In this document: positions 34,380 through 44,712 of the stretch, in pieces
Layout of the letters: every line of letters begins with the position of its first letter
Numbering within the stretch: the first letter of the stretch is position 1
Assembly (NCBI GenBank): GCA_018350325.1
Contig: JAEVLN010000027.1
Location: 620,001-684,000 of the forward strand
DNA from: Globodera rostochiensis
Taxonomy: Eukaryota; Nematoda; Chromadorea; Rhabditida; Heteroderidae
Direction: 5' to 3'
DNA length: 64,000 nucleotides
Notes under the pieces: generated by a model
Told to the model about the DNA's origin: nothing
The model's database searches: none
The model's input: the letters and a program-made list of their open reading frames with translations, nothing else
Position numbers and translations under genes: made by a program

Positions 34380-35204
34380 ATTTGATGATCGTTTGCCTTT
34401 CTTTGTTAAAAGCTTTCCGATATTCTGTGATGAAATGCATATTTAAAATTGATATTTACTTTTATTTTTACCTTGTAAAGTAAAGAATTGGCGCATTGGA
34501 GGCGGCACTGACATTCAACAAAATGCCAACAATTTGATTCCATTTCCGTATTGCCATTATGTCATTTCCAAGCTTTGGAATTATAATGAGTACTTGAAAG
34601 TAATTCAGGTAATATCCGCCAATATTCACAGAAACGATCAGGAACAATGTGCGAAATATGCGAATGTTGATTTGATGCGCGTTGGAGTTGTGTGGTGCTT
34701 TAAACAATAATATCTTTTCGAATTTAAAAAAAAAATACCTTTTCTGAAGTGAATAACAATTGCAATGACCGCATAGAGAACAATTGTTGCCCCCCCCCCG
34801 GGGACAACCCTAATTGATATTTAATGTTCACTTTGATGTCATGCATTGTGCCAGTAACGAGTGTGTTGTCTACCGACTCGCAACTTTGAGAATAAATAGA
34901 GAACCGATGAAAGGTAATGTGATCAAATAAAAAAGGACATTTTCTGACTGTCTAAAAATAAAATTAAAACTTTTTTAAATTACGTATTTTACCTTAGCGA
35001 AAAAATCACATAAATGAGTCGGTCAATGCTTGTAAAAAAGAGTAAAAAAGTTGTGCAACAAAATGCAAAAAACGAAGGCGTAAGAATTCGAAAAATATTG
35101 TCCAGAAATCACAGAATATGTAAATAATAAATGACCAAATTGGTGGACAATTTCAAAAAACGAGTAAATGGCCAACAATTTGTTGGCGGAATTGTTCATT
35201 GATC
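34380..35204 (-). pseudogene. Serpentine chemoreceptor pseudogene (Srsx-like)
   Basis: Minus-strand pieces in order: a helix with FEIVHQFGHLLFTYSV (TM2, from an acceptor at 35204), TM3 ending TSIDRLIYVIFSL in another frame, TM4 (LFYLITLPFIGSLFIL) after an intron at 34992-34952, a loop in a third frame, TM5 (IVLYAVIAIVIHF), and TM6-TM7 in exon 34697-34472 (TLFLIVSVNIGGYYLNYFQ, APILYF), then an exon with EYRKAFNKE. Frame changes are needed near 35107 (T run), near 34875, at the C run 34792-34800, and at the last junction. TM1 is absent. The order and motifs suggest the Srsx family; the number of breaks makes it a pseudogene, unless homopolymer errors in the assembly explain them. Confidence 0.6.
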
Positions 35205-35636
35205 TGAAATTTTTTATTTGTCAAGAATTCTGTGGGGTGAGGGGGGTGCCGATAGGCGCCAGCGGGAACATTTTTACAAAAACGGCAATCTTGGATCAAT
35301 TTTAATTAAAACTTGTAAAATTTATTAAAAACGCAACTCCACACTCTCTTCAGCAAAATGAATATATATAATATATATATAGTTTTCATGCTCAAACATT
35401 TCATGGTATAAATTCTATTAAAATTAATAATTAAAATAAACTTTGTAATTATTTATTCTAAGCAAACTTTATAACAAGCGCCAAAATTGTGTAAATTGAA
35501 GCAAAAATAATCAAAGTGTATGGGCGTGAATTTGCTAATTCGAGATAGACCTTAAATAAATAAATTATGAGAATTTAAATCATATAATAAACTGACCTCA
35601 CTAATTGTTAAAATTTTCGGCATTGTATAAATATAA
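35205..35636. other. Intergenic
   Basis: AT-rich; one copy of the palindromic GGTGCCGATAGGCGCC repeat at about 35247. No exon recognised. Confidence 0.45.
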
Positions 35637-36546
35637 TTACCGTATAACTTAAAATACAACCCCCGGGGGTTCTATTTTTCAACCCCCCCAAAAAGGGGGG
35701 TTCTATTTCAGGGGGCGGTTCTATTTTAGGGGGGGGGGGTTCTATTTTTCAACCTCTTTTTTCCGAAAATATTAACAAAATTTGCATTTTTTTGCACAAA
35801 TTTTTAGCAAAATTTGTACAATTTTAGCCTTTTTTTTCTGACAAAATCAATACCAGAATAGAAATTTTATTATTGAACACAAAATTTTCATATCTTAAAC
35901 ACAAAACATCAAAGTTCAATTGAAAAATCGCTTTCAATATTATCATCTTCATTTAAATCAATTTCCTCCACCAATTTGATCATATCCTCTTCTTGTCGGC
36001 GTTGCTGCAATAAGGCCAGTCCGTTTGGAATCGCTCCATCCTTCTAAAGTACAGCCAATATACAAATTTTAAATGTTTTTTAACCTTAAAAACATGAATA
36101 AGAGCATCATTTTTTCCGTCATCTCCTTTGGAAATTCCACAACAAAGAAAAGACTTCACGATGACATCTTTTGAGAGCGACTCCCACGCGGAAACGACCC
36201 ATTACCAAATTTAGAAACAGCTAACGTGTAAATAAAAACAAAGGTAAAAGCGCAGCAGGTATATGAGAAAGGAAGAATGAGTAATTCTGGCAAAATGTTT
36301 ATTATTTATGCATTCAACTTTTTCAAAAATTGGGGGGGGGGGCTCTATTTCAGGGGGGGGGTTCTATTTTAGGGGGGGGGTTCTATTTTTCAACCCCCCC
36401 AAAAAGGGGGGTTCTATTTCAGGGGGGGGTTCTAATTTAGGGGGGGGGGGGGTTCTATTTTTCAACCCCCCCAAAAAGGGGGGTTCTATTTCAGGGGGGG
36501 GTTCTAATTTAGGGGGGGGGGGGTTATATTTTAGGTTATACGGTAA
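35637..36546. mobile_element. Inverted-repeat transposon with pogo-like transposase remnant
   Basis: Ends TTACCGTATAAC / GTTATACGGTAA, flanked by TAA on both sides (35634-35636 and 36547-36549). Both sub-terminal regions carry 'ggggggttctattt' arrays separated by 'caaccccccc'. The interior encodes the end of a DDE transposase on the minus strand. TAA could be a 3-bp duplication or a TA duplication with a shared base. Confidence 0.55.
35909..36201 (-). pseudogene. pogo/Tigger-like transposase, C-terminal remnant
   Basis: Two segments joined by a short intron. The first reads WVVSAWESLSKDVIVKSF then CCGISKGDDG, as in the end of the DDE domain of pogo/Tigger/CENP-B transposases (WV..AW..V....I..SF..CGI). 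The second is an acidic tail (EEIDLNEDDNIESDF) ending in TGA. The catalytic part is missing. Confidence 0.5.
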
Positions 36547-37287
36547 TAAGTTTCAAAGCCTTAAAGAGTCAGTCTTAACAGATAGTCAATTTTCGAGAAC
36601 ATCCGTTTTAATTTATATTTTAAAATGAATTTGGTATAATTATAATATTAAAGAATTAATTATTAGCTTCAGAAATTCACTTTTATTTAAATTTGTCTTC
36701 CAATAGTATAATTTTTCTCAAAAATACGAAAGAAATTCAGGTGGTAGACAAAAGATTTATTATAATTTTCAGTTGGCTAATCTTTAAAAATATTTTGTCG
36801 CTCAATGGCTACGATTTCCTATTTTGCGGGGATATTTTATGTTAATTTAATTTTGGTTATATTTAATTAACGAGCAATTTGGTGGCCTTTTATCTCTTTT
36901 ATGGAGAGCAGATGAAAACAATTCTGAGAATTATAACGAACTTATTTAAGATAAATAATAATTATGAATTCGTTCTGTCAATTAGATGCAAAGTTGGGCT
37001 GTTTCTTTTGGTTAAAGGTACAAAGTTGGTGCTTTTTTTGGTTTCAATCCAAAAAATCTCGACTTTTTTTCTAATAAAAAATGCAAATAAAAAAAATGGA
37101 AAAAATTTGCTAAAAGTAAACGTTTTAATTATTTGATATTGAAATTTTTTTAGTTTCAGATGTATGATAAATTATTTGATCACAATTATATACTGGTCCG
37201 TGCGCTGATCTATTCTGATCTTGAAACTTTTGGATCTGTCAGATCAGTCAGTATCTGTTTGGGTCCGAGCAAAAAAAGGCTCAGCCC

Positions 37288-37400
37288 CTAGATCGATTTC
37301 TCTCATCAAGAGCTGTTGATTGATAACTAAATTTGTCGCGATTGGTCCACAGGAAGACACAAAATTTAGCTCAAAAATATCCATTGGTAATTTTTAAACG
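37288..37400 (+). repeat. SPRY-upstream repeat, copy 2
   Basis: Diverged copy of 28128-28240: 'AGATCGATTTCTCTCATCAA', 'GATTGGTCCACAGGAAGACA', 'AAAAATATCCATTGG'. Confidence 0.6.
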
Positions 37401-37496
37401 CTTTAAAACCCCGGAAGGTCAAGCGCGCTAAAATTTTAAGTTACATATTCGTTTTTAGCGCAAAAACCCCCCTATAAAATTTTGCCATTTTGTGGC

Positions 37497-37600
37497 CAAC
37501 CTTCGCCAATTTGGACCCTTCCGCCGAAAAATTGCGTCTTTTGCGTGCCCGACTTGCCCAATTGGCCGCAAACAAACGATGAATTCGCCAATTTCTTCAT
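37497..37600 (+). pseudogene. SPRYSEC exon-2 relic
   Basis: Encodes FANLDPSAEKLRLLRARLAQ, closely matching exon 2 of the intact SPRY gene ([20 protein letters not shown]), then hits a stop (AACAAACGATGA) through a small deletion. No other SPRY exon follows. Confidence 0.7.
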
Positions 37601-37951
37601 GCGCCAGTTTTGATTGGAAAACGGAACCAAAAATTGTGTAGTTGTGATCACAATTTTTTATTCAAAAATTATCCCATTTCCCATAATGAAACAGCGCCCA
37701 ATCAGACGACATTTAGAGAAATGTTAAGCGAATGGTGTAAAATTTGTATTAAAATAAAAGTGGTCATCCCACCAAAACATCGGCTGCTATCAACTTCCGT
37801 TGTGGACAGCAAGCAGAATGACGAATTGACGCCAAACGTCCCATCCCCATTTCATTGGGGCTTTAAAAGAGTTATGCCCAATTAGCATTTTATCATTTTT
37901 CCCCTTTTCTCCGTTTCCGAAAGCTAATTTTCGCTTTCCATCAACTTCAGG

Positions 37952-39687
37952 ATGTACGGCTGGTGTCTACTGCTTCTGCAGATTGGCACTTTTGCACCGG
38001 ACGCGTTTGCGCGGAGCGTTAGCGGCACTATCGGAACGAACAAAGCGGCACGGAGCGCTAACGGCACCATCGCATCTGACCGGGGTGAGCGGAGCGCTAA
38101 CGACACCAACGCAAGCGGAAGCGGATCGGAGGGCACTTTTGATGTGGACAAAATCATAGCGAATGTGCTGCGCTCGTCTAATAAGACTTTCACCAAATTG
38201 GTTAGACTGTTTCCCCGCTTTATTTCATTTTATGCGTGTAAGAACAATTTAATTGATACCATCAATTAAAAGCTCCAACAAAGCTATTATTAGGCTAAAG
38301 CTAAGAGTTAAGTCTTAATAAAGAGTTAGAGACAGGCAAAATGGGTGCTTGGGGAAGGGAATCGAACCCACCGCATGATTTAACAGATTCAGATCACTTT
38401 TTGCAATGAAATCTGATCTCATTTTTATGATTCTGATCTTAATCTTGTTCTAAAACTGGGTTGCGGTCCCGAACCAACCCGTGGAAATTTTCCATTTCGG
38501 TTTCGGGATAACCGAAATTTCCGGGAACCGACAAAACCCTACCTAAAAACTTCCAGCCAACTGAGCACTTACAAAAAAGTATGGCAGAAAATTGAAAAGT
38601 CTAATTGATAGATTCAACTAAAGTTCCTAACCGGGAGGGGGTCGGGGAGGAAACCCGGGGATCCCCGGCCATTCTCATCCCCGGTTTCCCCATCCCCAGA
38701 AACGGGGATTCCCGGCCATTCTCATCCCCGGTTTCCCCATCCCCAGAAACGGGGATCCCCGGCCATTCTCATCACCGGTTTTCCCATCCCCAGAAACGGG
38801 GATACCCGGTCTTTCCCCTTTCTTCCTTCCTTCATCACATCCTTTTTTTTCAATTCTTTACAAAGATTGCCAATTCTTGTATCTTCCCCGGTAAACCTTT
38901 CAGCACCGCCGGGCATCCTCCACTCTTACGTAAACCAAATTCTTTTATAATTTTACTAATTAATTTTGCGGACATTTTGGTCATAACGAAAATCATACAT
39001 TAAATAGTAGGGGGGTCAACGGCCCTTCGTACGATCGGACACTAGAGCGCCGGCGCTCAAATGGCAGGCCAACTGAGCGCCAGAACTCATTTTCGTGTTT
39101 TTTTTTCGCGCAATTTTTCCAACTACTTTTTAGGTGTGGGGCGGGCGGGTCGGCGGTGCCGATAGGCGCCGCCGAGAAAATTTTGGGGGTTTTTACTCAC
39201 TTTTGTTAACAGATTTTCGACCAAAATTTAAGAAATCCGGTACTTTTACTTTTTTGAAGGTTTTTGGCAATGGGAAGGGCCGGCGGTGCCGATAGGCGCC
39301 TCCGGAGAAATTTTTTAATTTTGATGGTAATTTGTTAAGAAAATTGGTCAAAAAATTACGATTTTTCTCTTCGTTTTTCCTCGACCTTCGACCCCCCCCC
39401 CCATCCCACACACCCCCCCCCCCCCCCCGGTACGACACCCCCCCCCCCCCCCCCCCCCCCCCTCTATTTTGGCCTCGGTACGAACGATGGGGGGGGGGGG
39501 GTCGACCCCCCCCCCCCTATTTAATGTATGACGAAAATCCCAAAAAAAATTTCCGACGGCCTCTGTCGGCACCTTCGTGCTCTTCTTCTCACCTCGGCCG
39601 GGGATCCCCGTTCCCGGGTTTGTTCATGCTCGAAAACGGGGATCCCCGGTTTGTCCGTCCCGGTATCCCCGTTCCCCGGTTTGACCG

Positions 39688-39723
<36 letters not shown>

Positions 39724-42700
39724 CTGCAACTCTTTCAAATCGAAATCAAATTAATAAAATTATTTTTTCAAAATTTAAAATTGCTTTTTTTGGCACTTTT
39801 CTTCTCGCCTCATTCAGATCACCCCAAAGGACATTCAGCAGCTTTGCCATGTTGCACAAAAAGTGCTCAACAAAAAAACTACGCTGGCCGAAATTGCACC
39901 GCCAATTTTCCTTTTTGGCCCTGTCCACGGCCAATACTCGGACTTGTTGCGCATGTTCAACAAGATTGGCTACCCAACAGGGGACAAGAAGTACATGTTC
40001 ATCGGCGACTTTGTTGACAGAGGCAACCAAAGTCTGGAAGTGGGTGTGCTGCTTATGAGCTACATGGTGAGAGAGGAGGCGAAGCGGGCCACTCGCGTCT
40101 CAGGGACGGTTAGAGCAGCGCATAACTTTGTTCAAGACTGACCAATCTTTATAATCTTTATATCATTCGAAAGCTCTAAATGATTAGAAGGTCTAAAAAT
40201 TGGTCAGTCTTGAAAAAAGTTCTGCTAAACGTGCCCCTGAGACTCGGCTGAGTTTTAAAAATTTTTGACATGGATTTTGGCGAATGTACTCAAAGGAAAT
40301 GGACAAAAACACTAGAGTTGCACATTTTTGGCAACATATTCAAATTTTTGGCACATAAGGTCAAATATGCCGACACGTTCGTTTTGCTGCGCGGCAACCA
40401 TGAGGTCGCATCAGTCAACGAAAAGTGAGTTGAATGGTTAAACGGGCGTTGGACAATTGAGTATCGGCCAATTGGGTATTGCTAAGTTTAAAGCTCCTAA
40501 CCGTCGGCCCCCCCCCTCCGACCCTCACAAAATAATATTCTTTTAAAAACAACACCCGATCAAAAAAAGCATTTTGTAAAATGCGTAATTTTCGAATATT
40601 TGATCACATTCCAACAACAAAAAAGGGACCGTGGGTTCGAGGCGCGATCCTGATCGAGATCGATCGAGAAGCGAAAAAATCATGGGTCAAGCCTAAATCT
40701 TCGATCGAGAATCTCGAAAAATCATGGGTCAAGCATCTCTTTGATCGAGAATCTCGAAAAATCATGGGTCAGGTCAAAATATCTTCGATCGAGAATCTCG
40801 AAAAAATCTCGACGAGAATCTCGTTGGCCCTTTCTCTAAATTCTTCATACATATGGCCCCTTTTCCTTCAAAGGTATGGATTTAAAAAGGAGATTGAAGA
40901 ACGCTATGGAGAAGCGGAATCGAACCACACCTATTGGAGCTTCAACAAGGCATTCGCATTGCTCCCATTCGCCGGGCTGGTCGGAAATAAAATTCTGTGT
41001 AAGAATGAGGAGATGTGGCACCAAACGAGTGCCAGCCAGCCCCAGCCAGGGTTGCAACGGATAGAGAAAAATTGTCGGATTTATCCCGGAATGGACAAAA
41101 TTTTTGAATCGGATCGGATAAAGAAACAATTTCGGGTCGGACTGACAAAAAAAAATTGAGATTCGATTGGATAAAGAAAAAATTCCCGGATCGGATTTAG
41201 GGGATTATCCGTTACAATCCTGCCATCTACCTCTAGGGGAATTGCCCGTGAATTCAGGCATGCATGGAGGCATTTCGCCCAAAATTCTCAGTCTGCAACA
41301 ATTGCGCAACTTGAATCGAACGATGGTTGAAGAAGTGACAGAGGAAACAGTGGAGAATGATCTTCTCTGGGCTGATCCAAATGAGAACATCACAGGAGTT
41401 ATTTTTAATAAAGGACGCGGTACGAGCGTTTATTTCGGTATGGACGTAGTCGAAAGCCTTCTCAAGCGGCTGGACATTGACAGAATCGTTCGAGCTCATG
41501 AGGTCAGTCAAGTTATGGCATAGGCTGCTGATCTCCGATCGACTTCCCCCACCGCTAGGATCCGCCCCCCCCCCCCCCCTCCCCCTGTTAGCGATTTCTC
41601 GAGACTTGAGACCGACGAGTCTCCACAAAAACCCCACCAATTTCGCCGGTCTCGAGACCGAAACTCTCGAACAGCTCTATCCCAAGCCCCCTTCCCCCAC
41701 CCCCCCCCCCTTAAGCTCTCATCTCCAATACTCTCTGTGGTTTTGTTTTCAGGTTTGGCCGGGGGGAATAAAATATTTTGCCGGTGGTCGGCTCATCTCA
41801 GTGTTCTCGGCTCCTCGCTACCAGGGTAAAAGACCCAACACGGCAGCAGTTTTGCACGTTGCAGCGGACTTGAAGCATACCGCGATATTCTTTAAACCAA
41901 ACGTAAGAATTTTATTTACGCTTTTTTCAATTGTTGGCGGCGATGGCGCATAGAGGGGAGGGGGGGGCGGGTCGGCGGTGCCGATAGGCGCCGCCGAGAA
42001 AATTTTTTTGACTCAATTTTGTTACGAGATTTGCAACCAAAATTTAAAAATGCTGTAAACACTCACCACTACACTACCACCTCAGATTGGCCAGTATGTG
42101 AAACCAGAAAGTTATATTTCTTGTCGTTTACTAGAACCTAACCGATGCTTTCGGTTTCAAACCGACAGCCTTACACGCGACAGAACCAGAATAAATTAAA
42201 AAAGTGCTCGCACTCAAGCGGGTCCGAACCGAGAACGAAACATAAGACTTGCGGGAAGACAAACCAATAGGCCATCAATTCGTTAGGGAGGATTCACCTA
42301 AAAGGATTGAAATGGTGTCCGTACGTTTTGCCATCTTACATTTTGCCACCTCAGCACAAATGCTACTTTTTGGCCTCCTCAGCAAAAATGTTACATTTTG
42401 CCGACCCATCAAAAACTTAAATTTCGATCAATTTCGAACCCCGGACCCGAATTCGAAGATTTTTCGATTCCAAAATTTTTTCGGAATCTTTTGACCTCAA
42501 AAACATTCAAAAAACGTAACATTGCTAACGGAGGCAAAACGTAAGGTGGCAAAAGTAACATTTTTGCTGTGGTGGCAAAAATGTAGTGGCAAAACGTAGT
42601 GTAACCGATTGAAATCTTTTGTCAAAAAGGACGTCTCAACCAAAATTCAAACAGTAAATCAATATAATCATTAAAATTTCTGATGTGATGGCCATCTTTA

Positions 42701-43622
42701 GGGGTGCATTTTCATCACCGTCCCCGGCGAGAATGAGACCGGGGATTCCCGTTTTGGGGATGGGCAAACCGGGGAACGGGGACGGGGATGAGAATGGCCG
42801 GGGATCCCCGGTTCCCGTCCCACCCTGGGACCTACCCTAGGTTTAACGGCACCGGGGGGGGGGGGACCAGATTGATTGATCGAATATTTTTCGAAATACT
42901 TTAGTGATAATCTATCTTTTTTTTAAATGGTCGAATCTGCAAACTTTAAATCTGAGCATTCATCGCATCTATTAATTTGTTAGATTTTGTTGAAAATTGA
43001 AAAGCTATGACCTTTCAAAGATGGTAAGGCTTGGGCCGCTTGTGCCCGGAAGCGAAATCAGATACCCTAATGAGGGCTAATTTGAATTGCACACATTTTG
43101 GCTGGCTGTTCAATGATTTTGTTCTGTTTTAAGTATGGGACGCCCGCAACCCCAATCAATGCCACCACAAGTGCTACAATTAGTACAGCGCCGACGAATG
43201 GCACGGCATACACTCTTGCGCTTCGCTGTTGGCTAAACACGGCCTGCCAATCGTTAGAATTTCCAGCATATTTCAAATTTTTACTAGAGCGAAGATGGTT
43301 GAGACTCTCGTCGAGATTTTCGATCGAAATCTCGATCGAAGAAATTTTATTAAGACGAGATTTTTCGAGATATCAAAATATCGATCGCAAGTCTTGCTCT
43401 AATTTTTACACATTTAATGCCAATTCGATTGAATGGACTTACACATTTCTTTTTGACAGCATTACGATTGAATCGGCAAAACTTGGGGGCCGTTTCAAAG
43501 TCATCGATTGTGATGGGGCGCTGAAGAAGCTCGAAACGGCAGATTATCCGATAATTCTGGCACTTGGCAACGAATTTGTTGGAAGCAAAGACGGCATCTT
43601 CTTACGCGAATATGTGCCATAA
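37952..43622 (+). CDS. Secreted PP1-like Ser/Thr phosphatase with altered metal motif
   Basis: Exons 37952-38200, 39818-40066, 40360-40424, 40874-40998, 41258-41502, 41753-41902, all in phase (361 residues). A possible tail, 43134-43252 and 43460-43622, also fits phase and would give 454. Exon 1 has a signal peptide (MYGWCLLLLQIG..DAFA) and three degenerate 13-residue repeats (ARSANGTIASDRG type), then the PP1 N-terminus (FDVDKIIANVL). PPP-family motifs: GPVHGQY, GDFVDRGNQS, LLRGNHE, CMHGGISP, RAHE, FSAPRYQG. Known PP1 enzymes bind two metals; the first ligand Asp of GDxHG is Pro here, while GDxVDRG, GNHE and both later His are kept, so activity is doubtful. The export signal is unusual, since PP1 is cytosolic/nuclear. 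A secreted, possibly host-directed role is inference. The last two exons are uncertain. Confidence 0.78.
38335..38378 (-). repeat. tRNA-like T-arm relic
   Basis: The minus strand reads GTGGGTTCGATTCCC, a T-arm with B box, next to CTTCCCCAAGCACCC; no cloverleaf. It lies in phosphatase intron 1. A similar fragment is at 42200-42235. Confidence 0.35.
38640..38812 (+). repeat. ~50-bp GC-rich tandem repeat
   Basis: Three to four copies of 'GGCCATTCTCATCCCCGG' + 'TTTCCCCATCCCCAG' + 'AAACGGGGATCCCC'. The GGGGATCCCC core is palindromic. Related sequence in opposite orientation at 42720-42825 and a worn copy at 39595-39695. Lies in phosphatase intron 1. Confidence 0.75.
39390..39725 (+). repeat. Poly-C/poly-G cluster
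   Basis: C runs of up to 20-30 bases at about 39395-39460 and 39690-39722, and paired G and C runs at 39489-39525, in intron 1 of the phosphatase gene. The lengths given by the assembly are unlikely to be exact. Confidence 0.7.
40650..40825 (+). repeat. TCGATCGAGAATCTCGAAAAATC array
   Basis: About four units of 'TTCGATCGAGAATCTCGAAA' with spacers 'AATCATGGGTCAAGC'. Related palindromic arrays occur at 30318-30450 and 43305-43395. Lies in phosphatase intron 3. Confidence 0.65.
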
Positions 43623-44188
43623 TCGAAAATGGACGGAAGCACAAATTAAATTTTTGTTTTATTTGATCAAAACCAATTTATGTAAATGTGCCATTATCCT
43701 TCAATATTTTATGCACCATTTTATGATTTATTTTGGCCAATATTACGAAGATTAAAATTGGGTAATTTTTTCTAAAATAGCAAAGGATTTGAAAATTTAA
43801 AATTAAGCAAAATCAGCCAAATTAAGTTCAAAAACTATTCCGGCAATATGCAATATTTTATATTGTTTTTTGGGATTTGTCTTCTGAGGTAAGGCCAACG
43901 TTATGAGAAATGCTTAATTGACAATAGATCAACATGCACTGATCATAATCGCCATTCACAAAAATCAAATTTAACGGGACGGGAACCCCGTCTTTTTCCG
44001 TACTTTTCCCACGGGAATCCCGTTCCCGCCGATCTCTAGTGCATTTATTTTGTTTATTGATTAAAATTGTCTGTTCCTGTTCCACACCTAGGAACAGAAA
44101 GATGGCCTGTTCCCAAAATTGAGAACAGAACAATCCAAAAGCCGAAACAGAAAAACTCTGCTTGTAACCAACTAGGTAACTTTTGAGT

Positions 44189-44712
44189 GCACTTAAACTA
44201 ACCAATCAACGGCGGCGCGCTATCAAAAGGTCCCACGTTCAAAATGTCCCATAACGGAAAACGCTTAAAATGTCCCACGGTCAAAATGTCCCATAACGGA
44301 AAACGCTTAAAATGTCCCACGGTCAAAATGTCCCACGTCCCACGGTCAAAATGGATTTTGGACACTGTTCTATGCTTTCAAAACAATTGTGGCCTTAGAA
44401 TGTTGGTGAAACTGTGGGGTGTTGGTAGAGATGGTAACAAAAGTAGCTGCAGGTAAAACAACGACTGTTTAAATAAGTGTTAACGTGTTGAAAGTAGTGT
44501 TGAGCCTCGTACCCGAACCCCGACTTTTTTTAGTCGGGGTTTTCGCCCCGACCCAGACTTCTTTGAATTTTTCGGGGTTTTGGCTGGGAAAAACCCCAAA
44601 CCCCGACTTTTTTGGTCGGGACGAAAACCCCGACCCCGACTTTTCTCGCCTCCGAGGGGTCGGGGCTCAACCCTAGTTGAAAGATATTCCTTTAATATGG
44701 GCATTTTGAACG
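44189..44712 (+). repeat. Dispersed repeat, copy 2 (with insertion)
   Basis: Same repeat as 23230-23530. It additionally has an internal duplication of 'CATAACGGAAAACGCTTAAA' and is interrupted at GTTGAAAG by a 181-bp MITE. Confidence 0.75.
44495..44675. mobile_element. 181-bp hAT-like MITE with proven empty site
   Basis: Ends TAGTGTTGAGCC and, inverted, TAGGGTTGAGCC. The 8-bp target duplication GTTGAAAG lies at 44487-44494 and 44676-44683. The sister repeat at 23.4 kb has a single GTTGAAAG at the same place. The inside is made of 'CCCCGACTTTT' / 'GGTCGGGG' repeats. Confidence 0.75.

Larger units (their letters stand above)
36547..37951. other. Intergenic with SPRY relics
   Basis: Contains the second SPRY-upstream repeat (37288-37400) and an exon relic (37497-37600). 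The segment 37610-37885 is open on the plus strand but I recognise nothing in it. The right end is the 5' flank of the phosphatase gene. Confidence 0.4.

Noticed and set aside
39193..39754. Proline/glycine-rich frames
   Set aside because: They translate poly-C and poly-G runs in the phosphatase intron.
41047..41222. Inverted ends CAGGGTTGCAACGGATA / TATCCGTTACAATCCTG in phosphatase intron 4
   Set aside because: Looks like another hAT-type MITE, but I could not find a matching 8-bp flanking duplication, so I did not list it as a firm element.
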